Source of the DNA: Malus domestica
Lineage: Eukaryota; Streptophyta; Magnoliopsida; Rosales; Rosaceae
NCBI RefSeq assembly: GCF_042453785.1
Contig: NC_091662.1
Coordinates: 687,001 to 751,000 of the forward strand
Direction: 5' to 3'
DNA length: 64,000 bases
Part shown: piece after piece, positions 11,196 to 23,000 of the stretch
Layout: every line of letters starts with the position of its first letter
Numbering within the stretch: position 1 is the first letter of the stretch
Position numbers and translations under genes: made by a program
Notes under the pieces: model-generated
Databases searched by the model: none
The model's input: only the letters and a program-made list of their open reading frames with translations
What the model was told of the DNA's origin: nothing

Positions 11196-12342
11196 CATCA
11201 TCAACTAGTAATTGCCGCGGCAGTTTCGCAAATGAAAACCATTAGTGAAAGAAACAATTAAATAAAACTACATGAAGTGAAATCTTTTAAGTAGATAACG
11301 ACTGTTACCTCGACGAGTAACCCGCTGCAAATAAATGGAAGCAGCAAATCTGTTGCTCCTCCTGAAGCTAAAACAAGTTCCTCTCAGAGAAACAAAACAA
11401 AAACCAACAACATATATAGAAGAACATCAAAAACTCTATTTGGGCCAGCCTAGATAAAGCTAACACAAACCCTAGCTATTTAATACATTCATTCACCTTG
11501 GAAACAAAGAAAAAATCTTATCCAAAAAAGGGCAGTAAATCAGAATCCAGGAAAATCTGGCAGTTGTAAAAGGTAATTAATGGCACCAGAAAAAGTTTAT
11601 AAATTTCTGTCCATATTTGGCACTCAGCTGTGATCCACAAGGGCTTACGTTTCCTCTTTCCACCTCCAGATTTTACAACGAAACCCGGATTTGAGTTGAA
11701 ACCGGAAAATTTGGCTGTCATCATCAATGCACCCAAACAAAAGAAAATCCAATCAGCAAGTTCAAATCGTTATGAATATGAAAGAAATTAATTATTGTCT
11801 AGGTTTTGAAGAAAATAATACTTTCTGATGGTGTGGCAGACATGGCCAAGCAATTGGCTAAAAGAGTGTGCTACATTTTTTTAGTGTGGCTGGAATATGG
11901 GCAGATACACTATTATACAAGTATCTCTTAACTTTTATAATGACATATATCGTATATGCCTGTATTCTGAATACATTAAAAAATCTCTCGTTTGCATGGT
12001 TTGTATGGTATATATTATTTAATTATAAAATTATTATGATACATATATGTATGGTATGTATGTATCAATCTGTCTGGACATTAATTTGTTGCTTTTTGTA
12101 TCGTAATCCTTCTGTCATCCCCTTTTTGTATGATAATCCTTCTTCTATCATGTCCCAAAAGAGGAGAAAAGGGAAGGTCCGAGGGTCTGCCTGGGAAAAT
12201 GCAAAAAAAAAATAGAGATATATATATATACGGGATAAATAAATAAAATTCAATGCTTATTTTCTTGGAAGAATGAAAGAAAGAAAGAAGAGTGCACCTG
12301 GAAATTGGAAGCTGATGAGATTGTAGCTATGTAGGCGGAAGA

Positions 12343-12344
<2 letters not shown>

Positions 12345-12373
<29 letters not shown>
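12345..12373. repeat. (GA)n microsatellite
   Basis: About 14 GA units. On the reverse strand it is a CT tract in a presumed 5' UTR, a common plant leader feature. Confidence 0.95.
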
Positions 12374-12377
<4 letters not shown>

Positions 12378-12722
12378 GAAATGGAGGGCAGCGGAGGTGG
12401 GCGGTGGGCGGCTGACAGAAAGAGACGTGAGCACGCAGCACCATTCAACTCACTGCGTACTAGTCCAGTCTACTACTCTCCCTCATCCATTCAACTCACT
12501 TCATACAGCAGCGTATATTTCTAGTCTTCTATTTATAGCTGACTACACTGTCTATCTTCTTCCTCAACTAACATACCTACTCCCCACTCTACTCTAGCTA
12601 AAGTTTATTTTGTATAGAAGGGATTCGTAGCTCAACTTGTCAAGAGCATGTACCATCGAATATGAGGTCACAAATAAAATGTTCGCCTTATGTAACTTAA
12701 GGTGTGTTTTTTTAAATGTAAT

Positions 12723-13217
12723 AAGTGGCGGATGCATTGAGGGGTAGGGGACTTCTGTGAACGTCCATGGATACCAAGGTGCTGACCCTCCGAACTTCGG
12801 TGAATGTCCATGAATACCTTGAGTGCTGCCCTTTTGAATATTAGAGTTGGCTTCATACATGCCCTTTTGATAAAATGTATGAAAAAAGAGTGAATGAAAT
12901 GATGATTTCAGTGAATAACAAAGCATTATCATTCTTGGACAAACATATTAATGGGATGCAATGATATCAAACATGGTTAGTGTGTTTAAGATAAGTGTGT
13001 TTCTTTGTTAAGCATTCATATGAGAACAACCTTAGAACATGTTAGTTACCCTCGCAAATGAGGCATTAACAAGTGTGCATTATGCATTTCCAAATGACTT
13101 CAGGCATACCAAGACTTGATGAAATGGTGATATGCAAGCTATTTTTGGTAAAAAAAAATTGCGCTACGCTCGTTATTCTTATTGACCCCCTTAATATTAT
13201 TTTCTGGATCCGCCACT
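12723..13217. mobile_element. Mutator-like non-autonomous element, 495 bp, with 9-bp TSD
   Basis: The termini are inverted repeats: agtggcggat at the left and atccgccact at the right. The flanks are the identical 9-mer AAATGTAAT at 12714-12722 and 13218-13226. A 9-bp duplication with such ends fits the Mutator superfamily. There is no transposase; a reverse open frame at 12594-12932 crosses the left boundary and is chance. A lone copy of the same terminus (tctggatccgccact) occurs at 53413-53427. Confidence 0.85.
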
Positions 13218-13284
13218 AAATGTAATCAAAATAAAAAATTACATATCGATTACGGTTATGATGTGCTTACCAATTTTATGAGAA

Positions 13285-13392
13285 TCAAAACACAAATATA
13301 ATATCCGAAATGGGACTTTGAACCTAGAACATCTTTCTAACATTAGAACGAAGAGCACTACCCGACTAAGACCTAGTTGATAACTTTTCTAA
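13285..13392 (-). mobile_element. SINE-like fragment (tRNA-derived)
   Basis: The reverse strand reads an A-box-like tagtcgggtagtgctcttcg and a B-box-like aggttcaaagtccc about 30 bases apart, as in tRNA-derived SINEs. The copy is short and degraded. Confidence 0.35.
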
Positions 13393-13792
13393 CAACTACG
13401 ATGAAAATAGGTGATATGCACGTAACTGTTGCAAAGAAGTTGTCATCATTTTTAAGAAAAATTTACTCGCTTTTGTATACAAACAAGATAAACTTAACAC
13501 ATTGGTGGTGTTGGTACTCAAAAGAATGTATAGACTAATATACATCCACTCCATTTGCACTTGCAGTGTGAACAAGTTTCCACATATGAACCTATGTTCT
13601 GAACCATGGGCCCTATTGTCTAGAGGCCCATACAATCAAAGTCCAATCAAGTCGGTCCAAGACCACTGCGGCTTAAACACCCAACCCGGCCCACTCACCC
13701 ATACGCGCCATCGGATCTTGCGGAGCAGTCCTCTCCGACTCGCAGCAACCGAATCAAAGATTCAGAGCTCTCTCTCTTCTGATTTCGAATCA

Positions 13793-14401
13793 ATGGCCAA
13801 GGAAGCTTACGCCGCACGAAACCCAGATGAGGTTCACACAGACGTGCTCTCCAATGCCAGACAAGCTTGCTATAAGGTCCTATTTCGCACTCAATCTCTC
13901 TCCTCCGTTCTTTCTCTTCTGAAATGTAAATGTCGAGGATTGAAATTTGGGGTTTAATCTGCAACTTGATGTGCTTGAAAGGCACGGGACGCTTTCTATG
14001 CGTGTGTGGAGAAAGAATCGGACAAGAAGCAGACCGAAATCGCATCGAAAGGCCAGTTGTACGCAGCGGAATGCAAAGCTTCGAGGGAGGAGTTTGTCAA
14101 ACACTGCCGTACTTCTTGGGTAAAATCTGAAATCCCCAATTCTCAAGTTTCAATTTTTACTTCACATTGTGGGATTTTGGGTTTCATGGAGCTCAAAGTT
14201 TTTGTTTTTATTTATTGGATTTTTGTTATTTATTTAGTTTTAATCTCTTGAGGGGTTTTGGAAATGGTTTAGGTGAAGCATTTTGATGCGCTCGACTGCA
14301 AGAACAAGAGTCTGAAGAGGCTTTTGGATGATAAGGATTCGAGGAGAGGTCCGTTGTCACTTCCAGAGCCTTACACTTACAAGCCTACCACCACTAGTTA
14401 A
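13793..14401 (+). CDS. COA6: COA6-like twin CX9C/CX10C cytochrome c oxidase assembly protein
   Basis: Three exons, 13793-13876, 13982-14119 and 14273-14401, join in phase 0 with GT-AG borders and give 116 residues. Cysteines C26-X9-C36 and C59-X10-C70 form the CX9C...CX10C pattern of COA6, a COX6B-related intermembrane-space factor that helps deliver copper to COX2 during complex IV assembly. The flanking residues (KARDAFYACVEKES; EEFVKHCRTSWVKHFD) fit plant COA6-like proteins. There is no cleavable signal, as expected for Mia40 import. The C-terminal extension after residue 85 (RRGPLSLPEPYTYKP) is plant-specific as far as I recall. An AATAAA at 14427 is a plausible poly(A) signal. From memory the Arabidopsis counterpart is At5g58005, next to the bHLH gene At5g58010, as here. 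Confidence 0.9.
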
Positions 14402-16160
14402 AACTTTTCATGTCAATTTTGGTTGAATAAATCAGTTTAATGTGTTGTTGTACAGCAATAGTAATGTGGGATTAATGCCTAGAGCTTACTTCTGACGAGT
14501 AAAAGATTCGTATGAAGAAAATGAGTATCGGTTTCTGACTCCATTTTCGTGGATCACATGTCAAATGATTACTGAATACATTTACGTGCATCTGCACTTT
14601 CGTTTTATGACAATACTGCTTGATACTATATTCTATTGTGTCTCATTGCTTCTATGTTATAAGTTACAACTTTACTAGGAATACTTCGGTGGGAGTTGGA
14701 TTACATTTACATAAAAACTTAGGATACCGATAATTGCAGTGAGTGGAACGTTTATCCATTTTCGCAGGGGTATGAAGCTTGACTTGGCCCCTGAAGACTG
14801 AAGGAATCATCCTGATCGGTTCCTGGGTTCTTGTTCAATTCATTATCTGGTGGGAGGCGGAGATCTATACTGGTTTTGAGGCTTGCAGAGGGGTGGTACC
14901 ACTTTTGGAAGTTGTCAGTTTTTGGTGTCCATTTATGTTTGAATAAGAAACATTGGAGAAGAAAGGTGTCTATACCTGCCAAAATGTGCTTTTCGCACAA
15001 TTTTATTTTGTATTAATTTGAATGCTTACGTAGTTGGAATACTTCTCTGTGGTTCTTAAGTTTGATGTTCTTTACACACCTAAGAAATCTAGGCAATCGG
15101 AAGAATTAAGGCGGTAGCATGTGGTCAATCCCAGTGTTCTGATCGAAGGTATCCATGGAGAGAATGTAGAGAATTCCAGAGCCTAGTCGGTATGAGAAGC
15201 CGAGGATTTGCTGAGCCAAAACAGTCAGTAAACTGGTTATGATAAGAAAACTTCAATTTGTTTACAGGTTTTTGAGACTTGAAACTGGAGTGGAGATGCT
15301 TTGCTTAGTTTCTCAATAGGGAAACTGGATGATGTGATTAGGAATGCAGTAGAAAATCCTTCATACATTCCTTCTGTTTTTCCCGCTTTTACATGACAGG
15401 GTTTAGATCTCGATTTCTCGAGCTAGAGATCATGTGCTTGATGGATTCGATTCTTACCTATTGAACGTGAAATTTTTTGCATCTGCATTTGGAATGACTT
15501 TGTGAAACTGCAGATCGTGCTTCTTGTTAGCGACAGTTGATACAAGCATATCGAATTCATTGCTGTAGGTTACTGACATGTTATTTTTAGCTCTGGAACC
15601 ACAGTTCATAGGTTTGAAGAATCCTGCAAGTTCAGAGAGTTTGCTTGTATTGTTCCCCTTCAATTTGGACGCAAGTTTGCGAAAAAAAAAAATCGCAAAA
15701 CGAACACGATTAGGTTGTTTAGTAACTTGTTGAATTTGAACTAATCAAAATCAATTGGTTCTGGGATTGAATTGAATTCGGAGCAGTTTTGTTCAGATAG
15801 GTTATCCGCAATCTGATGAAGGCCTGCACTTGCAGATGGGTGCCACCTTTCTTTATATGAACGAATTTCATCTCAGTTTTTCTCTCTTCTAAGTATAAGA
15901 AAAACATCGGTAAGGTTGCGTGATTAGGAAAGCTCTCGTAGTAGGTGGAACCAACGAAAGGTCAGATATGATTAAAATACATGAGGTTTTATGCTTTTGC
16001 AAAAAATACTTTACAGATGACGCGATCGGGTATCCTACCAAATTTTTATAATCGTTTTCCTTTGCCTTGGCTGTCATATCTCTATGCACTGCAATCGCAT
16101 ATTCTGAATAGAACAATTCAGGGAAAATCGTTTCTGAGTTTATTAGTCTTGAAAAGGAAC
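14402..16160. other. Spacer downstream of COA6
   Basis: No gene is supported in this stretch. The sequence from 14700 to 15660 is less AT-rich than the surroundings and could be transcribed 3' sequence, but no frame or splice pattern convinces me. Confidence 0.4.
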
Positions 16161-16162
16161 CA

Positions 16163-16300
16163 CTAATCTTAATTTAAGCGCAAGTAAAAATATTGAGAGA
16201 TTTTTCAATTTACTCAGAACACACGGCGGTACGTTATATGTTATTATACAGAAACAGAGAGAGCAACATCTAATCTTAATTAAGTGCAAGTAAAAATTAT
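16163..16300. repeat. Partial MITE copy between short direct repeats
   Basis: The phrase ctaatcttaatttaagcgca at 16164 recurs as ctaatcttaattaagtgca near 16269. Between them, gagagatttttcaattta to gttattataca matches one end of the MITE family at 54.3 kb. Confidence 0.5.
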
Positions 16301-16653
16301 GGTGTATAGTCAACAGAGTTCTAAACAATTGACACATATCCTTTTACTTTATTATTTTTTTTTTTAATTGAAAAAAGTAACATTTAATTTTAAAGTTAGG
16401 TGAAATGACATATGTCAATTGATTAGGTATATGGTGAGCATTCACCATAATTATGGTGGTGACAAAAAATGGTTCTATTTTTTTTTTCATGTATCCCTCT
16501 ATTTGTATAATGGCATATGGCGTATGTGCTGGAATTTCAAACACACTAAAAAATCTCATGTAAATATTAAACAAATATACTTTGGAAAATGTAACAACAA
16601 TTTTCAATGCCACATTTTTATTATTTTTGGTTCCTGCAACATCTTTTCTTATT

Positions 16654-16874
16654 GGACAAGGATTGTCTGCTCTCCACTTTCGGTGCCCTTTCTGTGCCCT
16701 CCTGTTTTGTGTAGTCACGGTTAAGCCACGTCAACATTTTATATATATTTTTTTATAGATATAATAAAACAAAAATGAATAGTAATATAAAACGTTGACG
16801 TGACTTAACCGTGACCACACAAACAGGAGGGCATAGAGAGGGCACCGGAAATGGAGGGCAGACAATCCTTGTCC
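16654..16874. mobile_element. 221-bp Mutator-like MITE, nearly a full-length inverted repeat
   Basis: The left arm begins ggacaaggattgtctgctct and the right arm is its near-perfect reverse complement. The arms are about 90 bases, around a short AT-rich loop. Identical 9-mers TTTCTTATT flank it at 16645-16653 and 16875-16883. The 9-bp duplication points to the Mutator superfamily. A transcript would fold into one long hairpin, so it is a possible small-RNA source. Confidence 0.9.
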
Positions 16875-17019
16875 TTTCTTATTAGTTATATTTATGAACT
16901 GTTTAATCATCCTGAAATCATATTGTGCAATCTCTTTGACTAGCTCAGTGGAGTTATGGGCAAAAATAGATTAATAATAATAAAAACAATGTAATAATAA
17001 TTATATACCCTAAACCACA

Positions 17020-17190
17020 GTGAGGTGGTGGTAGTTCAATTGTTGAAGATGAATTTTAAGCCCGTATTTCACACAGCAAGTTTTGAGTTTGATTCTTGAA
17101 ACTAATGAATCACACGATGGTGGCAGGGGAGATAATGTTTTTTTTTAATTTTTTTGGCTCCTGAAAAAATAAATTATCGTGGTGAAGTCA
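17020..17190 (+). mobile_element. Degraded SINE, forward
   Basis: An A-box-like gtgaggtggtggtagttc and B-box-like gagtttgattct are followed by the tail phrase aatcacacgatggtggca, which is shared with the copies at 18.1 and 22.0 kb. Confidence 0.5.
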
Positions 17191-18057
17191 TTAACTGATT
17201 CTTTTTGTTTTAGAGAAATAATTAAATAAACCCTAAAAAAATATTAGGGATTTAGAAATGGAGGGTGAATGGTTGAATGATGGGGTGGTGAAGAATTGAC
17301 AAAAAGTAGTGGACTACATGTCTCTTAATATTCCCATGTGCATCATCCATGTATGAAATATTGAAAAAAGAATGCGAAGAAGAATATGTAAATTGAATAT
17401 TTTGGGCAGATCTCGGAAGATCAAGCATGAAAGCTCTTTGATACCAATATCTACCTCCAAATCAATAAGCCGGCTGTGGGCATGCATCTCTGTCGATCTC
17501 GGTCTCGACATATTAATAAACAAAATAAGAAAAAAAGGAGGGTAGAAGATGAAAATGAGAGTGTGAAAATTACTATTTTTTTTAAGAGCTTGATGTGAGA
17601 GCAATGAGTCCTTACAGCTCGAGAGATTCTTACGTTTGGAGGAAGATTTATAAACTATGACTAGACATGATGAACGATGAAGAGATGAAGTTATATACTC
17701 AATGACTTACGAATAACGAGATTAGTCATAACTAAGTATCGAAGTCATAAAAAATATATGATGTAACTGTTCTCGTCATACGAGTCAAACTACATGTAAC
17801 TTCCAACTACATGTAAACTAACAAATTATACCGAATCAAGACGAATTGATAAAGCCATATAAAAGAACATGTTATCTTGAACCTCTCCTCCTTTTTTTAA
17901 TATTAGTTCTGTTTCATTAGTCATGGTGCCTTCTAACCTAACGATAATTAATAAATAATCAATACAAGTCTTTTTAATTTTGATTTAGCTAACATAGGAT
18001 AGTAGAATAAAGAAGGTAAGTAAAGGGTAATATAATATGTGTTTTTTTTAATAAGAA

Positions 18058-18245
18058 GGGGATGTGGCTTCGCCACGATAATCTACATTTTTGAGAGCCA
18101 GAAGGACTCACATAAATATTTTACCATTTTTCTGGTCACTATCGTGTTATTCACTAGTGTCAAATATCAAATCTAAGATATACCGTGTGAAACATAGGCC
18201 TTAAATTCGTCCCAACTATTAGACCACCATGTGAAGGTTAATACA
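18058..18245 (-). mobile_element. Degraded SINE, reverse
   Basis: The reverse strand carries the same family order: an A-box-like start, tagatttgatatttgacac as a decayed B-box region, then aataacacgatagtgacc and the end phrase gtggcgaagccacatc. It is more diverged than the 22-kb copy. Confidence 0.5.
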
Positions 18246-20048
18246 ATACGTGTGTTGTCCCTTGCCTTTTGTAAACAATGTATACCACCTCAACTCTACG
18301 AATCACCCAAACGCAACTCTTTCTAATCACATATGATAACATGATTACGAATCGATTTCGATTTGAACCGTCAAGTAATTATATGTGCTGTAGTTCATTA
18401 AGTTTGCTTTGTTTGTGTGTTAAGTTTCTTATGCACCAAGTACTAGCGAGTTGATATGGAGAAAAACTTCAGTATTACAATATGCGTCGTCAGACTATCC
18501 TTATAAAGGAATGAATCTTTTTGTATTTAAGCACGATTTAGTATGTAAGAGTACAATTTATCAATGTACATAATTTCACGTGTTGAATGAGTATTTGACA
18601 AATCACATAATCAGACTATCCTATTAAAACATTACATTCAATTAGTCAAATAGTGTTAAAATCATAAAGAATGATTGGACTCCCATGATAACTTATCATA
18701 TACGTTTCGAGTTAAAATCATCCATAGAAATAAGGAGAAAATTGTTGACTCAAGAGAAGAGAAGAAAAATTCATACGTGCAAAAGAAGGGTAAAATCTGA
18801 GTCCAAGTTGTCTAGCAATCATCATCGCAACGATTGAAGGAGATGGGATTAGAAAGATGGGATGAAACAACAAGAGTTAGGTACCACTTAAACCTAACAT
18901 CCAAGAGACTGATGGATCCTTCCAAGTTCCAACAACTAAGAACAAAATTAGAGTTCATGGGTGGGTAAGTTGCATTGATTATTTTTTCATGCCAAATTGT
19001 ATATTTTTTTTTAGACAAATCACAGTTTAGTGCGTTGCTAGAGAAAATTTCTCTAACATATAAAGGAACAAACCATAATTTTGGTCATGTTGTCTAATCA
19101 ATTTTAAGTACGACTAGTGTATTAAGTCAACTTTCACATTAAACGAGAACGTAAAGTCATGTAGAATAAAAATCTCATACTTTTATAAGACGTATGCACA
19201 CCTCTCGCCAAACTTTTCTTTAAATTGTCATACACAAGGTGATCAGGCTTACCAAGTGAAATGTCTTTGTCGTAAAATGGAAGAAAAATATAACACTCAG
19301 TGGACCTAAAATCTAAAAGAACTTTCAACAAACAAAACCCGAAAAAGAAAAAGTCATCAAAGCTTAGCCTAACTGCTGCCCATTCGGTTTCGATAAAATA
19401 CTCCTCCTTAATAATTCTCTCATCATTATTAAACCCTAGTCATTTCATTTCCAACCTATAATCATGATTTTTCAAGAATCAAGATAAACATGCTCGATAA
19501 CTTTGAAATATGAAATATCTCGAAACATACCAGAAATTCACAAGTACATTGGAGAAGAATCGAGATCCTCTCTAGAATTTTTGTGTCAGGAGTTCAAACA
19601 TCAAGAGATTCGAGACATTGAAGAGAGAGATCCAGACTTTTGGTTTGTGCGAGGTAGCCAGTGTGATGAGCTAATGTGATGAGTAGTTCAGTTCTCATAG
19701 TCTTTGAATTCCAGACACAAAAACACTGAGAGAGTCTCAATTCATTGCGAACCAAATTACACTAGAAAATAATAATTTTCTTCAGATAAAACAACAAAAG
19801 AAAAGATTAAATCAAGGGAAAAAAAAAACAAAGAGACCCCAAAAACATCTTTTTGTAAAAAGGGGTTTTATGGAGGATCTGGTGGTGCGGTTGAGTTAGC
19901 TTTTAGCCAAAGTCTACGCAAATACGGCGTCGTTGGAAAAGCACCACCCTTGATGCCTTATTTTCGTAGACTTTAGACGGCCTTGGAGTCCACGTCACTA
20001 TGTATGTTCATTTGTCGCCAGAAAGTAAATCCAAAGCCAAAAGGTCAG

Positions 20049-23000
20049 TCAGGGCTTGGAGACGGAGGTGGCGTCTTTGACGGAACCGTCAACCCCGCCG
20101 TTGCCCATGGTGGCTGACTGGACTGTCAGCACGGACATGCTGGGAGAGGAGGGCCCGTCACCGCCGTTGGACGGGACAACTTGGTGGTTGTTGCTGTTGT
20201 TGTGGAGGAGGGGGTTCCTGGAGTGACATGTGGCGGTGGAGATGGCGGTGGCCAACGAAATCGGCATGAGGCAGAGGCCTTTTCCCTGGAGGTACTGCAT
20301 GGCGGAGCCCATGTCTTTCTCCATGAGCTTGGCGACTTGGTGTTCCGTCACCGTCATGCTGTTGTCGTTGGATGAGGAGGCCGTTTGGTTGCCGTTTGAG
20401 CTCCGTCCGCGGGTCCCGCCGTTGGCACTGGCTTGGATACAGTCACCGCCACCCTACAGCGACGACCAAAGATTAAAATATTAGTTGATTTTTTCTTAAA
20501 GGTGTGAAAAGGAAAGGACAAAGGCCAAAAGAGAAAGACGAATCTGAGAAAGTGGCACGCGTGCTGCTTTTTCTTTTGTCGTTTTGTATGAAGGAGAATA
20601 TGGGGTTGGTCAGAGGAAATTTTTAGTTGTGACGGAAACGCGTGTTTTAATAGAAGTGGTGAGAAATTTTATTTTTTAAGTTATTAACATTTTAACACAT
20701 ATATCCCACCATTTATATAGTAACAAATGATGTATCACCGCGTGTACCGATAATATTGAAAAATCTCTTGTTGGTTTGGTACACTGCTGGGTGTAGGGTG
20801 GGTGAAAATGGGGTGGTATTGGTGGGTTTCTGCTTGGCCAAGATACGTATAAGGTCCAAGCGGTTTGCAAAATGTTCTAATCCGAGGACATTCGTCAACT
20901 TTCATTAATTTCTTGCACAAAATATACACTCTCATAACACATTGTGTAAATTTGACAGATTTCTTACACAAAAGTGTTAAAGAGCGACGAATGTCCTCGT
21001 CTTGCAATTCGCAAACTACAATATCTCAAATCAATGCAGTTGAAAATATAGAAACGAAAATGGCACAAGACTTATTCACACAAGTACGCCTTTATGTTAG
21101 TACCCAAATCAATAATGCAATGTCATATGTTTAAATTTTCTCATATAACATCAATGTGTTATTAGTTTATAAATGTACTTGGTGTAGATAAGTCGAGATT
21201 TCAAAAGTATACATAATGGTATATTATGGGTGGGTTTATTTTGAATTGAATTTACCTCAGAGGACATATCAGCAACAAGGGGAGCAACAGCAGCTGCACC
21301 GCCCAACCTGCTCATGCTCAGAACCTTCATATTGTGGTGTGCCCAAAAAGCACAATGCCAGTCAGTAAACATGACTAATTAACACATTAATTACTTAATT
21401 ATCATATCCAGATTCTAATTTAGCAAACAATATCAAGTCAACCAACCAGGGAATCTCTCTTTTTTCCTTTAATTAATCAATAATTATACACTTATGAGCA
21501 CATAAAATAATAAGTTAACTTAAAAGATGAGAGCAGTACCTTGACTTGGAGCTGGAGGAATTTTACATAATCGATTATCTCATCCAGCATTGAAGCTTTG
21601 TCTGCCTGTCATTCCAAAACCCACATCCAATTCATTAAATTATTAGATCCCATCTCATATGGAAAACATATATGTATACATATACACACACATGGCATAT
21701 AGAAATATACTAAACTAGTTTTAAACAACTGATAGCGTGAGTGGTTTTAATTGTTAGTTGTTAGGAAATGAGGGGAATCGTGGGGATCGAGTCCGAACCA
21801 TAGTGCATATGCATGATTAACTTCCGTTTTTGCGGTAAAGAGCCATTTGCACCCTAAACTGGTTTTACAAATACTTAAAAGTAGTTACTTGCGACCCAAT
21901 AAGTATATGGTTAAGCTACAAGAATATAGGCTTTGCCATGACAGTCTACCGTTTTGAAGGCTGGGAATGCTCAAAGGGGCATTTGAGCCTTTCCTGTCCA
22001 CCATCGTGTGATTCACCAGCATCAAGAATCGAACCCAGAACGTGCCGCGCGGAAAACAAGCATGGAATTCATCCTAAACCACTGAGTCACCCCATGATGG
22101 TTTTACTTAATCATTAGATTAAAAAATTATTTATACTAATATTTTCTTGAGTCAATATTATTTACAAGAATGCAAGTCTAACTAACTAGTAAAGTTTCCA
22201 ATACTCCATTAGTTCATTATTAGCCTAACAAATCGGCATTTGGGTCGTCCGGAGTACCCCTTTTTCTCCTTTCTTTTTGCGCACGGAAGGATTAATTACC
22301 ATTTTTTTGTTCAAAACAAAACCTCCTACTGAATGGAAGACGAACACTTGTCTACCGAACGAGAAATTTACCTACACTCGCTTTTTAAGCATTCTAAGCT
22401 AATAACATACCATAAGTCTATAATGTATTTTTGCTTTTTCACTGTAAAATTACTTTGATAGACCGATATAGTGACATATTAACAATGTGTTATGCGTTAG
22501 ATATTTTATACTCAATCTCAATCATTTATTTTTTTCGTATCACTTAACGCTAATTGGCATTGAAGAAAAATTGCTAACAATGAAACGCAAATATTTACAT
22601 TGTTTAATCTGGATTAACAGATTATGATTGAGAAGTAATTAATCGGTTAATTAATTAATTGAACTAAATTACCTTGTTGGCATTGGGAACGAGCTCCTGC
22701 AGAGCCTTCATCCTCTCTGCAATTCTCTCTCTCCGTAACTGCAAGTGCAACCCCATTTCAGTAAGAAATCAGAATAACTGACGAATAGAAACAAACAAAG
22801 AATTGCAGCCGTTTCTGTTTGGTTGCGCAGATAACAACGAAAAAAACTTTAATGAAAAATTTTTGGTACAATTTATTTTAACAAAAAAATCATATTTTTA
22901 CTTTAAAAAGTTAATCATAATACTATTTACTTTCTCTTTTATTTTGTTCTTATTTGTTCTTATTTGTTCTTATCGTTAATACGGAAAGATTCTTTTTCAT

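Larger units (their letters stand above)
10300..12528 (-). promoter_or_regulatory. Putative spliced 5' leader and promoter of the RAV gene
   Basis: A reverse-strand TATA box (CTATAAATAG, 12529-12538) is followed by a CT-rich leader with a GA/CT microsatellite and a good donor (CCAG|GTGCAC, exon end 12298). A second donor (CGAG|GTAACAG, exon end 11309) and acceptors at about 10303-10313 (ttag, ctgcag) just before the RAV ATG suggest a two-intron 5' UTR. All of this is inference from splice-like motifs. The leader could belong to an independent non-coding transcript. RNA reads joining 12298 to the RAV exon would settle it. Confidence 0.35.
16884..20048. other. Gene-free region with SINE remnants
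   Basis: No gene is recognised. The open frames here are short and lack motifs. Two degraded SINE copies are listed separately; the last ~190 bases are probably bHLH 3' UTR and flank. Confidence 0.45.

Noticed and set aside
11518-11736. 72-codon reverse open frame (MGALMMTAKFSG...)
   Set aside because: No family match that I recognise and no clear splicing to RAV; could be leader sequence only.
12594-12932. 112-codon reverse open frame
   Set aside because: It crosses the left boundary of the Mutator-like element and joins flank with element sequence; it matches no product.
13502-13957. 151-codon forward open frame over COA6 exon 1
   Set aside because: It is open through upstream flank and intron; the real coding exon is 13793-13876.
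20181-20484. Gly/Val-rich forward open frames
   Set aside because: Antisense shadows of the last bHLH exon.
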